Virus record (IMG/VR): IMGVR_UViG_3300000232_000002
Coordinates: 28,977 to 59,562 of that record
Reading direction: 5' to 3' (one strand)
Origin: a virus
DNA: 30,586 bases
Below are positions 16,632 through 24,909 of this stretch, piece by piece. The notes beneath the pieces were generated by a model that was given only the letters and a program-made list of their open reading frames with translations, did not search any database and was not told the origin of the DNA. The translations under genes were made by a program, and so were the position numbers. Positions within the stretch are counted from its first letter, which is position 1. Every line of letters starts with the position of its first letter.

Positions 16632-16991
16632 TTATCTGAAAAGTCCAAAGTATTCTACAACAGCTAGTCCACCTAGTGCCATAGCAGAGTACAACATAAG
16701 TCTATTTATCTTCTCATCCATACTGTATAACTTCTCATTTGAGAGTGTATGTATAGATAGAGTCTTTTCTACCTCAATAAAGTTATCAGTTATCTTCTCT
16801 AATTTCTTTACTAGGGTTTTTAGTGTTGTATGAGCTAACTCTCGTTCTATTAGTTTATCTACTGAACAACACTCATTCATCAGTGTGCTAATTGATTCTA
16901 CTCTATTATGGAGTCTATCATGTGATAAGGCTAGTTTATGATAATCCTCAAATAGATTATCCAATTTCACTTTCTCCTCTGGTGTTAACAT
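16632..16991 (-). CDS. Coiled-coil protein with C-terminal membrane segment in the lysis cassette
   Basis: 119 residues. Residues 1-95 are charged and helical with coiled-coil character (VKKLEKITDNFIEVEKTL), two adjacent Cys near residue 38, and MDEKINRLMLY leading into one C-terminal hydrophobic segment (SAMALGGLAVVEYFGLF). The layout, coiled coil then KINR and a terminal anchor, recalls XhlA/haemolysin-type holin accessory proteins. It is the first gene of the lysis cassette, 12 bases before the endolysin. It could be a holin accessory, an antiholin or a tail-anchored virion protein; I favour a lysis role because of its place. Confidence 0.65.
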   Translation of the reverse strand: MLTPEEKVKLDNLFEDYHKLALSHDRLHNRVESISTLMNECCSVDKLIERELAHTTLKTLVKKLEKITDNFIEVEKTLSIHTLSNEKLYSMDEKINRLMLYSAMALGGLAVVEYFGLFR

Positions 16992-17004
16992 TTACTTCCT
17001 TTGT

Positions 17005-17013
17005 GTTTAATTT
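17005..17013 (-). promoter_or_regulatory. AAATTAAAC leader element before the lysis cassette
   Basis: Minus strand AAATTAAAC, 13 bases upstream of the first lysis gene and just before its AAAGGAAG ribosome site. It is identical to the elements upstream of the 121-residue gene and the fibre-like gene. Confidence 0.4.
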
Positions 17014-17026
17014 GTCTAGCAATATG

Positions 17027-17046
17027 ATTATACTTTAAATAGGGTA
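17027..17046 (-). promoter_or_regulatory. Promoter candidate: TACCCTATTTAAA next to TATAAT
   Basis: Minus strand TACCCTATTTAAA (17046-17034) is followed by G and a perfect -10 TATAAT (17032-17027), in the 154-base gap before the lysis genes. The same 13-mer occurs upstream of the first late gene at 30379-30391. No -35 hexamer is seen. It may be a host-type promoter with a phage activator site or a phage-specific promoter element. Confidence 0.4.
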
Positions 17047-17082
17047 AGGAGAGGTTATAAGTAAGGAGGGATAGGATTACTA

Positions 17083-17100
17083 TAGGGAAAAGATTCCCTA
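17083..17100. terminator. Stem-loop TAGGGAA/TTCCCTA
   Basis: Perfect 7-bp inverted repeat with a 4-base loop (AAGA on the plus strand). It is the second of two hairpins downstream of the 341-residue gene, upstream of the lysis promoter candidate. The transcript downstream is C/U-rich (UAUCCCUCCUUAC), not a simple U-tract. It may stop or process the structural transcript before the lysis genes. Confidence 0.4.
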
Positions 17101-17116
17101 CAGTATTTGGATACAT

Positions 17117-17138
17117 TACTACACGTTAAAGTGTAGTA
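17117..17138. terminator. Stem-loop TACTACAC/GTGTAGTA
   Basis: Perfect 8-bp inverted repeat with a 6-base loop, beginning 7 bases after the stop of the 341-residue gene. It is the first of two consecutive hairpins in this gap. No U-tract follows. It is probably a termination or RNA-end signal. Confidence 0.4.
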
Positions 17139-17145
17139 GTTACTT

Positions 17146-18171
17146 TTAGGTAAGTGGTTCTCCATCAAGGTTAGGAACTACTCCTACAACTCTTCCTGCA
17201 TCAAAGATTTTACTAACTACAAGGAAGTCTTCTGGATTACTTGGGAAACCTAATTCCCATAGGTCAGATACTCCTGTCATAGCATCAGTTAATTCAATAT
17301 ACTTAACCCTTGTATGATTACCTAAAGGAGCTATAAATGCAGTATCATGTAATCCTTGTCCTTGAACAGGTACTTCAACTAAATCATAGTTAACGTCTAA
17401 TAGTCTAGCAGTTATTGGTACAGAATGTGGATTACGTACTTCTACAGCATATTTTGTAATATCTTGATACCATACTCCCCAACCTGTTACTGTTGCTAGT
17501 ACCACTGGGTATAGTCTAAATGCTGATGTATCAATAGTAAGAGCAACAGGTTTAGTTGTGTGAACTACCATCAATACTACACTTAATTCACCCTCTACAG
17601 ATGCATCATAGAATGAAGTAGCAATATTCTTACCTTGGAATACATCTTCATTTCTTAATGTAACTTCTGCTTGAGTAGCTGATACAACTCTACAAGTAGC
17701 AGAGATAGCTTCACCACTAAGTGATGTAGGTACTTTAGCAATGATTGTGTAATCTGAAGCAGATGCAAAACCATAAGCTGAAACATCTACTAAGAACTTA
17801 CCGTTAGGAGATGACTGTACATCGGTTCTAAAAGCATTTGTAGTCTTTCTTCTATCTAACTCTCTCTCAAGTACTCTAAAGGCTTCTAGGAACGTTTCTG
17901 AACCTGCTACACCTACTTGTAACTTGATGATGTTTTTGATTGAATCACTAAGACCATCAATGTCTACTTCTGAACCTGCTTTAATGTTATTAACTGTAGT
18001 AATAATCTCATTGAGTTTACTCTCTGCACCATCACTAAAGATTGTTGTAATATCTTTGTTGTCTCTTATATTTCCAATAATGGAGTTAAGAAGATTTTCT
18101 GTAGTGTCAGTCAACGTCATAGGTGAAAGTATGATTGTTGATGCATCTAAGTCTGCTGATGTAATTGGCAT
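17146..18171 (-). CDS. Virion surface/fibre protein, paralogue 3 (shared N-terminal module plus unique C-terminus)
   Basis: 341 residues. Residues 1 to about 215 match the other two paralogues: start MPITSADLDASTIILSP, a helical segment with NEIITTVNNI and VDIDGLSDSIKNIIKLQ, FRVLERELDRRK, SSPNGKFLVDVSAYGF, then SFYDASVEGELSVVLMVVHT. The remaining about 125 residues are unique and beta-rich (VVLATVTGWGVWYQDI, VEVRNPHSVPITARLLDV). The common part would be a shared docking or oligomerising module and the C-terminus a displayed domain. No known family is recognised. ACAAAGGACAAAAAT precedes the ATG. Two hairpins follow the stop. Confidence 0.75.
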   Translation of the reverse strand: MPITSADLDASTIILSPMTLTDTTENLLNSIIGNIRDNKDITTIFSDGAESKLNEIITTVNNIKAGSEVDIDGLSDSIKNIIKLQVGVAGSETFLEAFRVLERELDRRKTTNAFRTDVQSSPNGKFLVDVSAYGFASASDYTIIAKVPTSLSGEAISATCRVVSATQAEVTLRNEDVFQGKNIATSFYDASVEGELSVVLMVVHTTKPVALTIDTSAFRLYPVVLATVTGWGVWYQDITKYAVEVRNPHSVPITARLLDVNYDLVEVPVQGQGLHDTAFIAPLGNHTRVKYIELTDAMTGVSDLWELGFPSNPEDFLVVSKIFDAGRVVGVVPNLDGEPLT

Positions 18172-18205
18172 ATTTTTGTCCTTTGTTTTTGTTATTATAG
18201 ATAGC

Positions 18206-18219
18206 TATACCAAGGTATA
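18206..18219. other. Palindrome TATACC AA GGTATA between paralogues 2 and 3
   Basis: A 14-base near-perfect palindrome (two 6-base arms, 2-base centre) in the 72-base gap. The very short loop disfavours a hairpin with all six pairs, so it may instead be a protein-binding site or a small stem with a 4-base loop. Confidence 0.3.
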
Positions 18220-18243
18220 ACTACTATGTTGGGTTTGGAGAGA

Positions 18244-18918
18244 TTAAGCTCCAAATGTTCTTTCGTCACCATCTACTTCTGTAATACTAGCTGTAATAGG
18301 TCTAGCAGTCTTAACTACAATTACTGTAAGCATAACCATACCTTTAACAGATGCATCATAGAAAGATTCAGCATTCTCTACAAATGAAAGTCTATCTTTA
18401 TCTCTCAATGTAATAGTACCACTTGTTAATGTGTCTTTGAAGAACGTAGCATCCAGTGCTTGTCCATTAGGAGCAGTTACAGGTTGAACGAATACTTCAT
18501 ATTCATTATGAGATGTGAAACCAAAGTTTGATAAGTCTAAAGCAACTCTACCATTAGGAGATGAACGTACTCCCATAGTAAATGCATCAGTCTCTTTTCT
18601 ACCATTAATAGCTGTAAACAGCTTAGTAAATGCTCCTACGAATGAATCATTACCTGCTTCAGATTCTAAGAATAGCATAGCTTGAATTTTAGCTTCTAAT
18701 GCATCAATATCTACAGATGTACCTGATTGTAAATCATTAACTGCATCAATAACTTCATTCATCTTGTCTTCTGTATCATGTGATACATCACCAATTAGGT
18801 TTCTGTTAGCTTGAATGTTGTTGATGATGTTACTGATTAATGTCACTTGTCTGTCTGTAAGTGACATAGGGTCTAATACAAATGTATTACCTGAAAAGTC
18901 TGCGTTTGAAATTGACAT
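18244..18918 (-). CDS. Virion surface/fibre protein, paralogue 2 (module alone)
   Basis: 224 residues from the ATG at 18918-18916. The frame is open to an earlier ATG at 18951, but the internal start is chosen because it has AAAGGACATATA in front and aligns with the starts of both paralogues (MSISNADFSGNTFVLDP against MAIQNIDLSGNTFTLTP). It is essentially the shared module alone: helical NEVIDAVNDLQSG with VDIDALEAKIQAML, FTKLFTAINGRKET, SSPNGRVALDLSNFGF, ESFYDASVKGMVMLT, and the end ITEVDGDERTFGA. It could be a cap, a linker or a minimal form of the fibre family. No outside homologue is recognised. Confidence 0.75.
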   Translation of the reverse strand: MSISNADFSGNTFVLDPMSLTDRQVTLISNIINNIQANRNLIGDVSHDTEDKMNEVIDAVNDLQSGTSVDIDALEAKIQAMLFLESEAGNDSFVGAFTKLFTAINGRKETDAFTMGVRSSPNGRVALDLSNFGFTSHNEYEVFVQPVTAPNGQALDATFFKDTLTSGTITLRDKDRLSFVENAESFYDASVKGMVMLTVIVVKTARPITASITEVDGDERTFGA

Positions 18919-19007
18919 TATATGTCCTTTGAATAGGGATTTTAGGGACAATCAGTATTACTACTAATCATCCCCAGAAGAAGTATATCTTATATGCTCT
19001 TAAAACT

Positions 19008-20465
19008 CTATGCTAAAGCAACAATAACCTTACCATCATCATCTAAACACAATTTCATAGAAGTTACTCCAGATTCAATAGGTTTACTATTTGCACCATT
19101 ACTTACTGAACCAGATGAAGTTACTGTATCAGGAGTTGTTGGTAAATATGCCCCTAACTCATCAAATTTCATAAAGATAGTACCGCTAAAACTATCAACT
19201 TTAGTTGACTCTGCTGTAATACCGTTAAAGTTAAATCCACTATTTGCTAATGCTCCTTCAGTAGTGAAGTTAGGGTTAGACATAGTAATTAGTATCGCAT
19301 TTGAATCTGAATAACTAGATGCTGTGTAAGTATATCCATTAATGGTAAGTCTACTAGTATCAGGTATTGAAACTTCTGTTTTAGTAATTGGGTATGCAGA
19401 TGGATAAGTTAATGGATTAGCATTAACTACTTTTGAAAATACATCCATTACTACACCTTTTGTAGGTGTTGTATAACCTGTTACATTAATACCTTTACCT
19501 AATATGTTAAATGTAAATGGATATGAGTTAATCATATTAGCTGTAGCACCATTACCATCATACATTTCAATTACCAAATCTGGTGATGATGGCATAGCTT
19601 CATTAATAGTATTGTAGTAGAGTCTATTAGTCTCTACATCATACGTAATGTAAGGCTCATTATCATTTCTCATACCTACTGCTTGATAAGAGTTAAAGTA
19701 TCCTTTAAATACTGTAGTAAATGAACCATTAGCATTCTTAAGTAATAGCTCTATCTCATTAAGTCCATCTTCATTCTTATATGCTGTAGTATGAGGAATA
19801 ATAAAACCCTCATAACTATTAGGGTCATTAAGATTAAGACCTAATTCTAAAGCACTACCAACAACTATAGGTAACCCTATAACTCCATTGGTTATAGGAA
19901 TGAATGTACTGTTTATATTTTTTATAGTAGCATTAAGATAAATAGAAGCATGATTATGTTCCATAATGATAGGCATAGTAGAAGAACTACCTACAGTAAT
20001 AGTACCATCATTGATATTAGATTGAACCTTAGTAACAATTCTATTATCAATTGAACCGTTATTAACAAATTGGTTCAAACTGCTAGAGATTATAAAACCA
20101 AGAGAACCATTAGCAAAAGTATTAATCTCATTAGTTACTCTATCTCCAATACTATCAATACCTACCTTATCAATAGCCAAAGACCACCAATTAGCCATAC
20201 TATACTTAGTACAATATGCATCAGAGTAAATGTCATACACATTCCCTCTACCCACTCCCTCTGTAATAGCTACTTCTGATACTCTTCTATCAAGCATCTT
20301 AGCTACTACCTCTACATCTGGATTACTCTCTTGTAATGCATTTACTTGTCCTCTAAAGTAGTCTAATGCTCCTTGTAGGGTATAAGTACTATCACTCTTA
20401 ACACCTACCTCTAAGATAAGCTTTCTTGTAGAGGTAAGTAATTCTTGAACTGTTGAAATTGCCAT
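19008..20465 (-). CDS. Hypothetical virion protein, beta-rich, between the paralogues
   Basis: 485 residues, not related to the flanking paralogues by eye. The first about 130 residues are helical (MAISTVQELLTSTRKLILEVG, split by polar turns). From about 150 onwards the protein is beta-rich with many Asn, Thr, Ser and Gly and few charges, typical of phage fibres or appendages, including a region with ITNGVIGLPIVVGSALELGL. The C-terminus (SMKLCLDDDGKVIVALA) resembles a terminal strand. It lies 11 bases after paralogue 1, with ribosome site AAAAGGATAAAGA. A receptor-binding or appendage role is possible but unproven. Confidence 0.7.
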   Translation of the reverse strand: MAISTVQELLTSTRKLILEVGVKSDSTYTLQGALDYFRGQVNALQESNPDVEVVAKMLDRRVSEVAITEGVGRGNVYDIYSDAYCTKYSMANWWSLAIDKVGIDSIGDRVTNEINTFANGSLGFIISSSLNQFVNNGSIDNRIVTKVQSNINDGTITVGSSSTMPIIMEHNHASIYLNATIKNINSTFIPITNGVIGLPIVVGSALELGLNLNDPNSYEGFIIPHTTAYKNEDGLNEIELLLKNANGSFTTVFKGYFNSYQAVGMRNDNEPYITYDVETNRLYYNTINEAMPSSPDLVIEMYDGNGATANMINSYPFTFNILGKGINVTGYTTPTKGVVMDVFSKVVNANPLTYPSAYPITKTEVSIPDTSRLTINGYTYTASSYSDSNAILITMSNPNFTTEGALANSGFNFNGITAESTKVDSFSGTIFMKFDELGAYLPTTPDTVTSSGSVSNGANSKPIESGVTSMKLCLDDDGKVIVALA

Positions 20466-20476
20466 TCTTTATCCTT

Positions 20477-21715
20477 TTAGATTTCTGATTGATTAGGGTC
20501 TGCTACTATTGTAAATATCTTAGATTTACTGACAGACTCAAGGTTAGAAGTAGATGTAACTGTAAACACAATAGTATGTTGAGTACCATCTTTAGCTATT
20601 GTATTAAATTCAGTAGTTGTACCTACACCATTAGCATCTAATACTATAGGAGTATATACTGAAGTACCATCCATAGTCATTTTCAATGTATAACCACTCA
20701 TACCTACGTTACCTGTAAATGTTACGTTACCACTATTAGCTACAGCTACCATGTTTACCATAGGTTGTGGGTATGGAGATACATAGTTAAATGTTCTACT
20801 AGGAGCATTAACAGTATTTACAGCCTTATATACAGTGATACTACCATTCTCTTTAAGTACTGCATTAGATACAATAGACATAGCATCTGTACCATCTACA
20901 GCAGTAATAGTAAAGCTTACGTTAGGGTCTGTATCTACCATAGTAATTACTGTACCTGTTAAAGTACCTTGTAATCCATTAAATGTATACATACCACTAG
21001 CATCTACAGTTGAGTTAACTAATACTACAGGAGCTATTAGAGGTTCACCAAACTCATCTAAATCACCATCAATCTCTGTAATACTACCAAAGATAGGAGT
21101 AGCAGTTTTAGATAGGAGTAGAGTCAATTGTACCTTATTGTCTGTAGCATTTGCTGTGAAGAATGAGTTAGCATTAGTAGCAAAAGAGATATGGTCATTA
21201 CTTCTAATAGTAACCACTCCTGAAGTAGCTGATACTTTCTCAAATGTAGCTGATAGGTTTTTCAACCCTTTAGTTCTGATGTTACACATAACCTCATAAT
21301 CATTGATAGAACTGAATCCATATTGAGTTAAGTCAATTCCTACTTTACCCTCTACTGTACTAGTAACATCAAGAGTCCATACTAGAATCTCTTTACGAGA
21401 GTTTAACTCATCAAAGAGTGTTCTAAACAAACCTACAAAGGTATTATCACCTAATTCACTCTGTAAGTTAACGATAGCTTGAATCTTTTGTTGTAGTTCA
21501 CCTAAGTCTACGGTTAATCCAGAATTGATAGCATTAACTGCACCAATTACTTCGTTTACTTTAGTTTGAGCTTTCTGTGACATCTGTTCAAATGTTGTCT
21601 TATCTTGTGCAATGTTAGTAATAATTGACTCTAATAGTTGTTGAGCTGTATCAGTCATAACCATAGGTGTCAATGTAAACGTATTACCAGATAAGTCAAT
21701 GTTTTGTATTGCCAT
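20477..21715 (-). CDS. Virion surface/fibre protein, paralogue 1 (shared module plus Ig-like C-terminus)
   Basis: 412 residues. Residues 1 to about 225 are the shared module: MAIQNIDLSGNTFTLTP, NEVIGAVNAINSG, VDLGELQQKIQAIVNLQ, FRTLFDELNSRKE, KVGIDLTQYGF, then ITEIDGDLDEFGEP. Residues about 230-405 look like two immunoglobulin-like beta-sandwich domains: a first with SGMYTFNGLQGTLTGT and SFTITAVDG, a second with GNVTFTGNVGMSGYTLKM and QHTIVFTVTST. Ig-like domains are frequent on phage capsid decoration and tail proteins and bind weakly to carbohydrates. The ATG follows AATAAGGAAACACT. It is the first of the family in the transcript, after a stem-loop. Confidence 0.75.
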   Translation of the reverse strand: MAIQNIDLSGNTFTLTPMVMTDTAQQLLESIITNIAQDKTTFEQMSQKAQTKVNEVIGAVNAINSGLTVDLGELQQKIQAIVNLQSELGDNTFVGLFRTLFDELNSRKEILVWTLDVTSTVEGKVGIDLTQYGFSSINDYEVMCNIRTKGLKNLSATFEKVSATSGVVTIRSNDHISFATNANSFFTANATDNKVQLTLLLSKTATPIFGSITEIDGDLDEFGEPLIAPVVLVNSTVDASGMYTFNGLQGTLTGTVITMVDTDPNVSFTITAVDGTDAMSIVSNAVLKENGSITVYKAVNTVNAPSRTFNYVSPYPQPMVNMVAVANSGNVTFTGNVGMSGYTLKMTMDGTSVYTPIVLDANGVGTTTEFNTIAKDGTQHTIVFTVTSTSNLESVSKSKIFTIVADPNQSEI

Positions 21716-21738
21716 AGTGTTTCCTTATTTTTAAAATA

Positions 21739-21758
21739 TGAGAGCTTTCACACTCTCA
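21739..21758 (-). terminator. Stem-loop after the 881-residue gene, followed by a U-rich run
   Basis: TGAGAG (21739-21744) pairs with CTCTCA (21753-21758) around an 8-base loop. On the transcript it is followed by UAUUUUAAAAAU. This is the most terminator-like of the stem-loops in the window, although the stem is short. It separates the tail operon from the paralogue family. Confidence 0.4.
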
Positions 21759-21781
21759 ATAGTATATTACTACAATAAGGC

Positions 21782-24427
21782 TTATGGATATACTTTATAG
21801 ACATACTCACCCTCATATAGGCTATCCTTACCACCAATAATTACTTCTCTTGATACTACAAACATATAGTAACTACTTCCAAGTAACACATTATCTTCAA
21901 TCCACTGTTTAGGTAGGTTATTAACTACCATAGTATTACCATCATCTTCTGTACTAAGATAGGTACTAGGTATAGTAATATCTTCTCCATCACCATCTCT
22001 TAATATGAATTTATTTCTAGTAGTAGTACCACCTGTTATAGATAATACAAAAGACTCTAACCTAAATGAATAGGTTAATCCATCCTCATTAAGTACAAGT
22101 GTTTGTACCATACTATTTACCTCTGATTTAAACAGTACTATAGGATTACTACTAATGATGAAATTAGAACCATTATCTATAACTACACTTGTACCAGAAT
22201 CTCCTATCAGTACACCATCTTTATATACTCTCATAATAGTATTTTTATTACTAGTATTCTTCTTCTCCATGATAAAGGATACGTCTGTACCTATACTAGG
22301 GTCATAGTTAGGAATTACTTCACCATTCATATCCATTACTCTATAATCAGTATTATAGGTAAAGTTAGGCATTTCTACTTTTATACCTATAGTTATTGCT
22401 TTCTCCTTACTCAAATAACAATGTATGGTTCTTTTAAATATTGATTCAGAATAAACACTATAGTGATTCCTATTATAAACCTCTAATTCTATATCATAGA
22501 TGTGACGATTAGTAAACTCATCACTACTAGCATACTCTACAATATAATCAGTCAAATTAACTGTACTACCTACTGTATAATTTCCTGTATGTGAAATCCT
22601 ATCTCTAGTAATATCCATTAATACAAACCTACAATTATATTGTGAAGACATAATACCTAACTCTGGGAATACTACTTGAATACTACCTAGACTGAATTTA
22701 ACTGAACCTCTAATAGCTGTATGATAACTATCCATATGGAGATGGTTTCTTTCAATAAAGAGTCTATTTATGTTTATAGTAATAGGCTCTTCTTCTCCAT
22801 AGTATAAGAATAGAGTGTTATTCATCATACTAGGTATAAATCTACTATTGTTAAATATATCTATCCCTAATGGAATAGTCTTATTTATCTTAGGTAGTTC
22901 TCCATATCCAAAGAACTCTAAACCCTCTAAAGGAATCATATCATCATTGATTGTAGTATATGTTGTAGTAGTTAACCGTAAGTACTTCTCATCGTCATCC
23001 ACTATTAAATCATCATAATAGTCCATAGGCTGTTTATTATCCCATACTGAACACTTAGGTCTACATGAGTTAAAATCTCTGTAATTTACCCTTATTACTT
23101 CATTCTTTTTGTCTATGTTTACTAAGTAGTATGCATCACCATTACTATCAGGATAGGGTAAAAGTTTACCATACTTATAGAAGTTATTGGTAAGCGATGC
23201 TTGAAGAGCAGGAACTATGTATTTAGACAATAACTCATGTCTCTTTGTCTTTGTATTAATTATATTTAGACCATCACTAGTGACAAACTTACAATCACTA
23301 AATTTTTGTGTATGTCCTAATTTATCTTTCTCATTAGGGTTTATCTTAAACTCAATATACTCTCTATAATCTTTTATAGGTAAATGTACCCACACATCAA
23401 CATCAAGTGCATCTGTATGTATTCCACCTGTACTTACTATAGGTTTATGAAAATAAATATCACTATAATCTATTGCATAGCTCTCAAAATCATCATCTGA
23501 TAGGTAACTAGATACTTTCATAATATTAAGTATATTAATAAGCTTATGTTTATGGTAAGAATGTCCAGATACAGCTCTAAGTGAATATGCTCCAAGAATA
23601 CTAGGTACAAGAATAAGATGAGGAGCAATAGGAGAATTATAGAATCGAATATCTGGAGCAATAGCAGATATATCCACAAAATCAATAAACCCATAACTTA
23701 TCTCTGGGTCTAGTCTAACAGCTATCTCCACGGAGTAATCACTGCTTCTATTTAGTTTATTAAGTCCACTAATACTTTCTAAGTATAGTGTAGATACAGC
23801 ACAAGTCATATATGTAAACTGTAAATGTCCATATCTAAATGTTAATACAGGTTCTCCACTAGCTACTGTATTTGCAATTTCCCCATGTTTATTGAAGTAC
23901 CTATGTGTATGAAAGTATATACCATTTATATTAACAGCATAGTTAGGGTCTATAGCTCTTGCTACCATGTCAAATCTTCTAATTGTAATACAATCAATAG
24001 AAGTATCATACCCTTTACAATATGCATATTTACCATACATCCCTATTATACTGTTATATATTGGTATAGGTATAAACAAATCAGCAGTAACATCTTCTTC
24101 TGCAAATGTTGTACGTATGTTTGGTATACCTTTAAAGTCATAGTTCATTTCTATGTATGCTGATTTATATAGGTTATCTAATTGATTATCTTCTTGTACA
24201 TACTCATAGTTCATAGCCTTATAGTCTAAGAGTCCTGTAAATCCATAGAACTGATTAGATTCAATATGACAACAGTAAGCCCATTTCTTTGCTACATTAT
24301 TATAGTCTAGTATTCTCTCATCATTATAGGCTGTTTTAACCACTTCACTACCATCAGCATAGGTAAACACTATGTCAGTCCTAAAGTCGTTAATTACCAC
24401 TGTTTTTACGCTTACTATAGGTATCAT
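21782..24427 (-). CDS. Large putative tail protein
   Basis: 881 residues, the largest protein between terminase and portal. It is rich in Tyr, Asp, Ile and Asn, almost wholly beta by appearance, and has no membrane or coiled-coil segment. Two late regions look like separate beta-sandwich modules (around NPIVLFKSEVNSMVQTLVL and FVLSITGGTTTRNKFIL). I recognise no family. In N4 the large tail sheath-type gene occupies a comparable place, so a tail tube, sheath or appendage role is a reasonable positional guess. The ATG overlaps the previous stop (ATGA) and has AGGAGTAGATTAAG before it. Confidence 0.75.
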   Translation of the reverse strand: MIPIVSVKTVVINDFRTDIVFTYADGSEVVKTAYNDERILDYNNVAKKWAYCCHIESNQFYGFTGLLDYKAMNYEYVQEDNQLDNLYKSAYIEMNYDFKGIPNIRTTFAEEDVTADLFIPIPIYNSIIGMYGKYAYCKGYDTSIDCITIRRFDMVARAIDPNYAVNINGIYFHTHRYFNKHGEIANTVASGEPVLTFRYGHLQFTYMTCAVSTLYLESISGLNKLNRSSDYSVEIAVRLDPEISYGFIDFVDISAIAPDIRFYNSPIAPHLILVPSILGAYSLRAVSGHSYHKHKLINILNIMKVSSYLSDDDFESYAIDYSDIYFHKPIVSTGGIHTDALDVDVWVHLPIKDYREYIEFKINPNEKDKLGHTQKFSDCKFVTSDGLNIINTKTKRHELLSKYIVPALQASLTNNFYKYGKLLPYPDSNGDAYYLVNIDKKNEVIRVNYRDFNSCRPKCSVWDNKQPMDYYDDLIVDDDEKYLRLTTTTYTTINDDMIPLEGLEFFGYGELPKINKTIPLGIDIFNNSRFIPSMMNNTLFLYYGEEEPITININRLFIERNHLHMDSYHTAIRGSVKFSLGSIQVVFPELGIMSSQYNCRFVLMDITRDRISHTGNYTVGSTVNLTDYIVEYASSDEFTNRHIYDIELEVYNRNHYSVYSESIFKRTIHCYLSKEKAITIGIKVEMPNFTYNTDYRVMDMNGEVIPNYDPSIGTDVSFIMEKKNTSNKNTIMRVYKDGVLIGDSGTSVVIDNGSNFIISSNPIVLFKSEVNSMVQTLVLNEDGLTYSFRLESFVLSITGGTTTRNKFILRDGDGEDITIPSTYLSTEDDGNTMVVNNLPKQWIEDNVLLGSSYYMFVVSREVIIGGKDSLYEGEYVYKVYP

Positions 24428-24909
24428 CTTAATCTACTCCTAATGTCATTATGACCTTTATATACACCATAGCTATCTATCTTACCACTTACTTGTAAAG
24501 CTCTTGTACTAGGCTTATTACACTTAAGCATCACTCTACCATACTGTCCTGCTAAAGGGTCAACAATACTCAATCCTGCAGTTACTACATATACATTATC
24601 ATTCCCATCATCCACTATACTACCTGTGGTAGTAGTAGCTACTAAGGTATCAGTCTTTATGTTTATTACTGCACCTAGTGGTATATGTCTTTCATATGGT
24701 GATAATTTCATCTCTCTATGTGCATGAGGTATATACCCATAGGTTGGAAGTGGAAAACCTACCTTAGTATACTTAATCCTAGTTATCTGCTTACCTAACC
24801 CTGTAGTACAGTTTAAGTCTACATAACCATTACAATCAACTACTGCATTATCCATAGTAAACTCTAGTGAGTTCACTGAAGCACTATTTACATCTGTTAT
24901 ACTACTCAA
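24424..24909 (-). CDS. Hypothetical small virion protein (TTG start)
   Basis: 161 residues. The reading frame begins at TTG, in a TTGA overlap with the previous stop, with AAAGG 8 bases before it; the next in-frame ATG comes 18 codons later and would cut into a conserved-looking strand. It is beta-rich (VVDCNGYVDLNCT, VTAGLSIVDPLAGQYG) with an Arg-rich C-terminus (NDIRSRLR). There is an ATGA overlap with the next gene. Tight coupling on both sides suggests fixed amounts with its neighbours, for instance a neck or tail component. No family is recognised. Confidence 0.7.
   Translation of the reverse strand: MSSITDVNSASVNSLEFTMDNAVVDCNGYVDLNCTTGLGKQITRIKYTKVGFPLPTYGYIPHAHREMKLSPYERHIPLGAVINIKTDTLVATTTTGSIVDDGNDNVYVVTAGLSIVDPLAGQYGRVMLKCNKPSTRALQVSGKIDSYGVYKGHNDIRSRLR

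Noticed and set aside
16632-16991. Coiled-coil/TM protein as the i-spanin
   Set aside because: The membrane segment is at the C-terminus, and a better N-terminally anchored candidate stands directly before the lipoprotein gene.
18916-18951. Upstream ATG for paralogue 2 giving 11 extra residues
   Set aside because: The extension has no counterpart in the paralogues, and the internal ATG has the better ribosome site (AAAGGACATATA).
20835-21299. 154-codon plus-strand frame, and similar frames at 1078-1419, 3535-3867 and 11695-12057
   Set aside because: They lie opposite well-supported minus-strand genes, have no ribosome site, and their hydrophobic/Ser-rich translations are what antisense reading of this AT-rich codon use produces.
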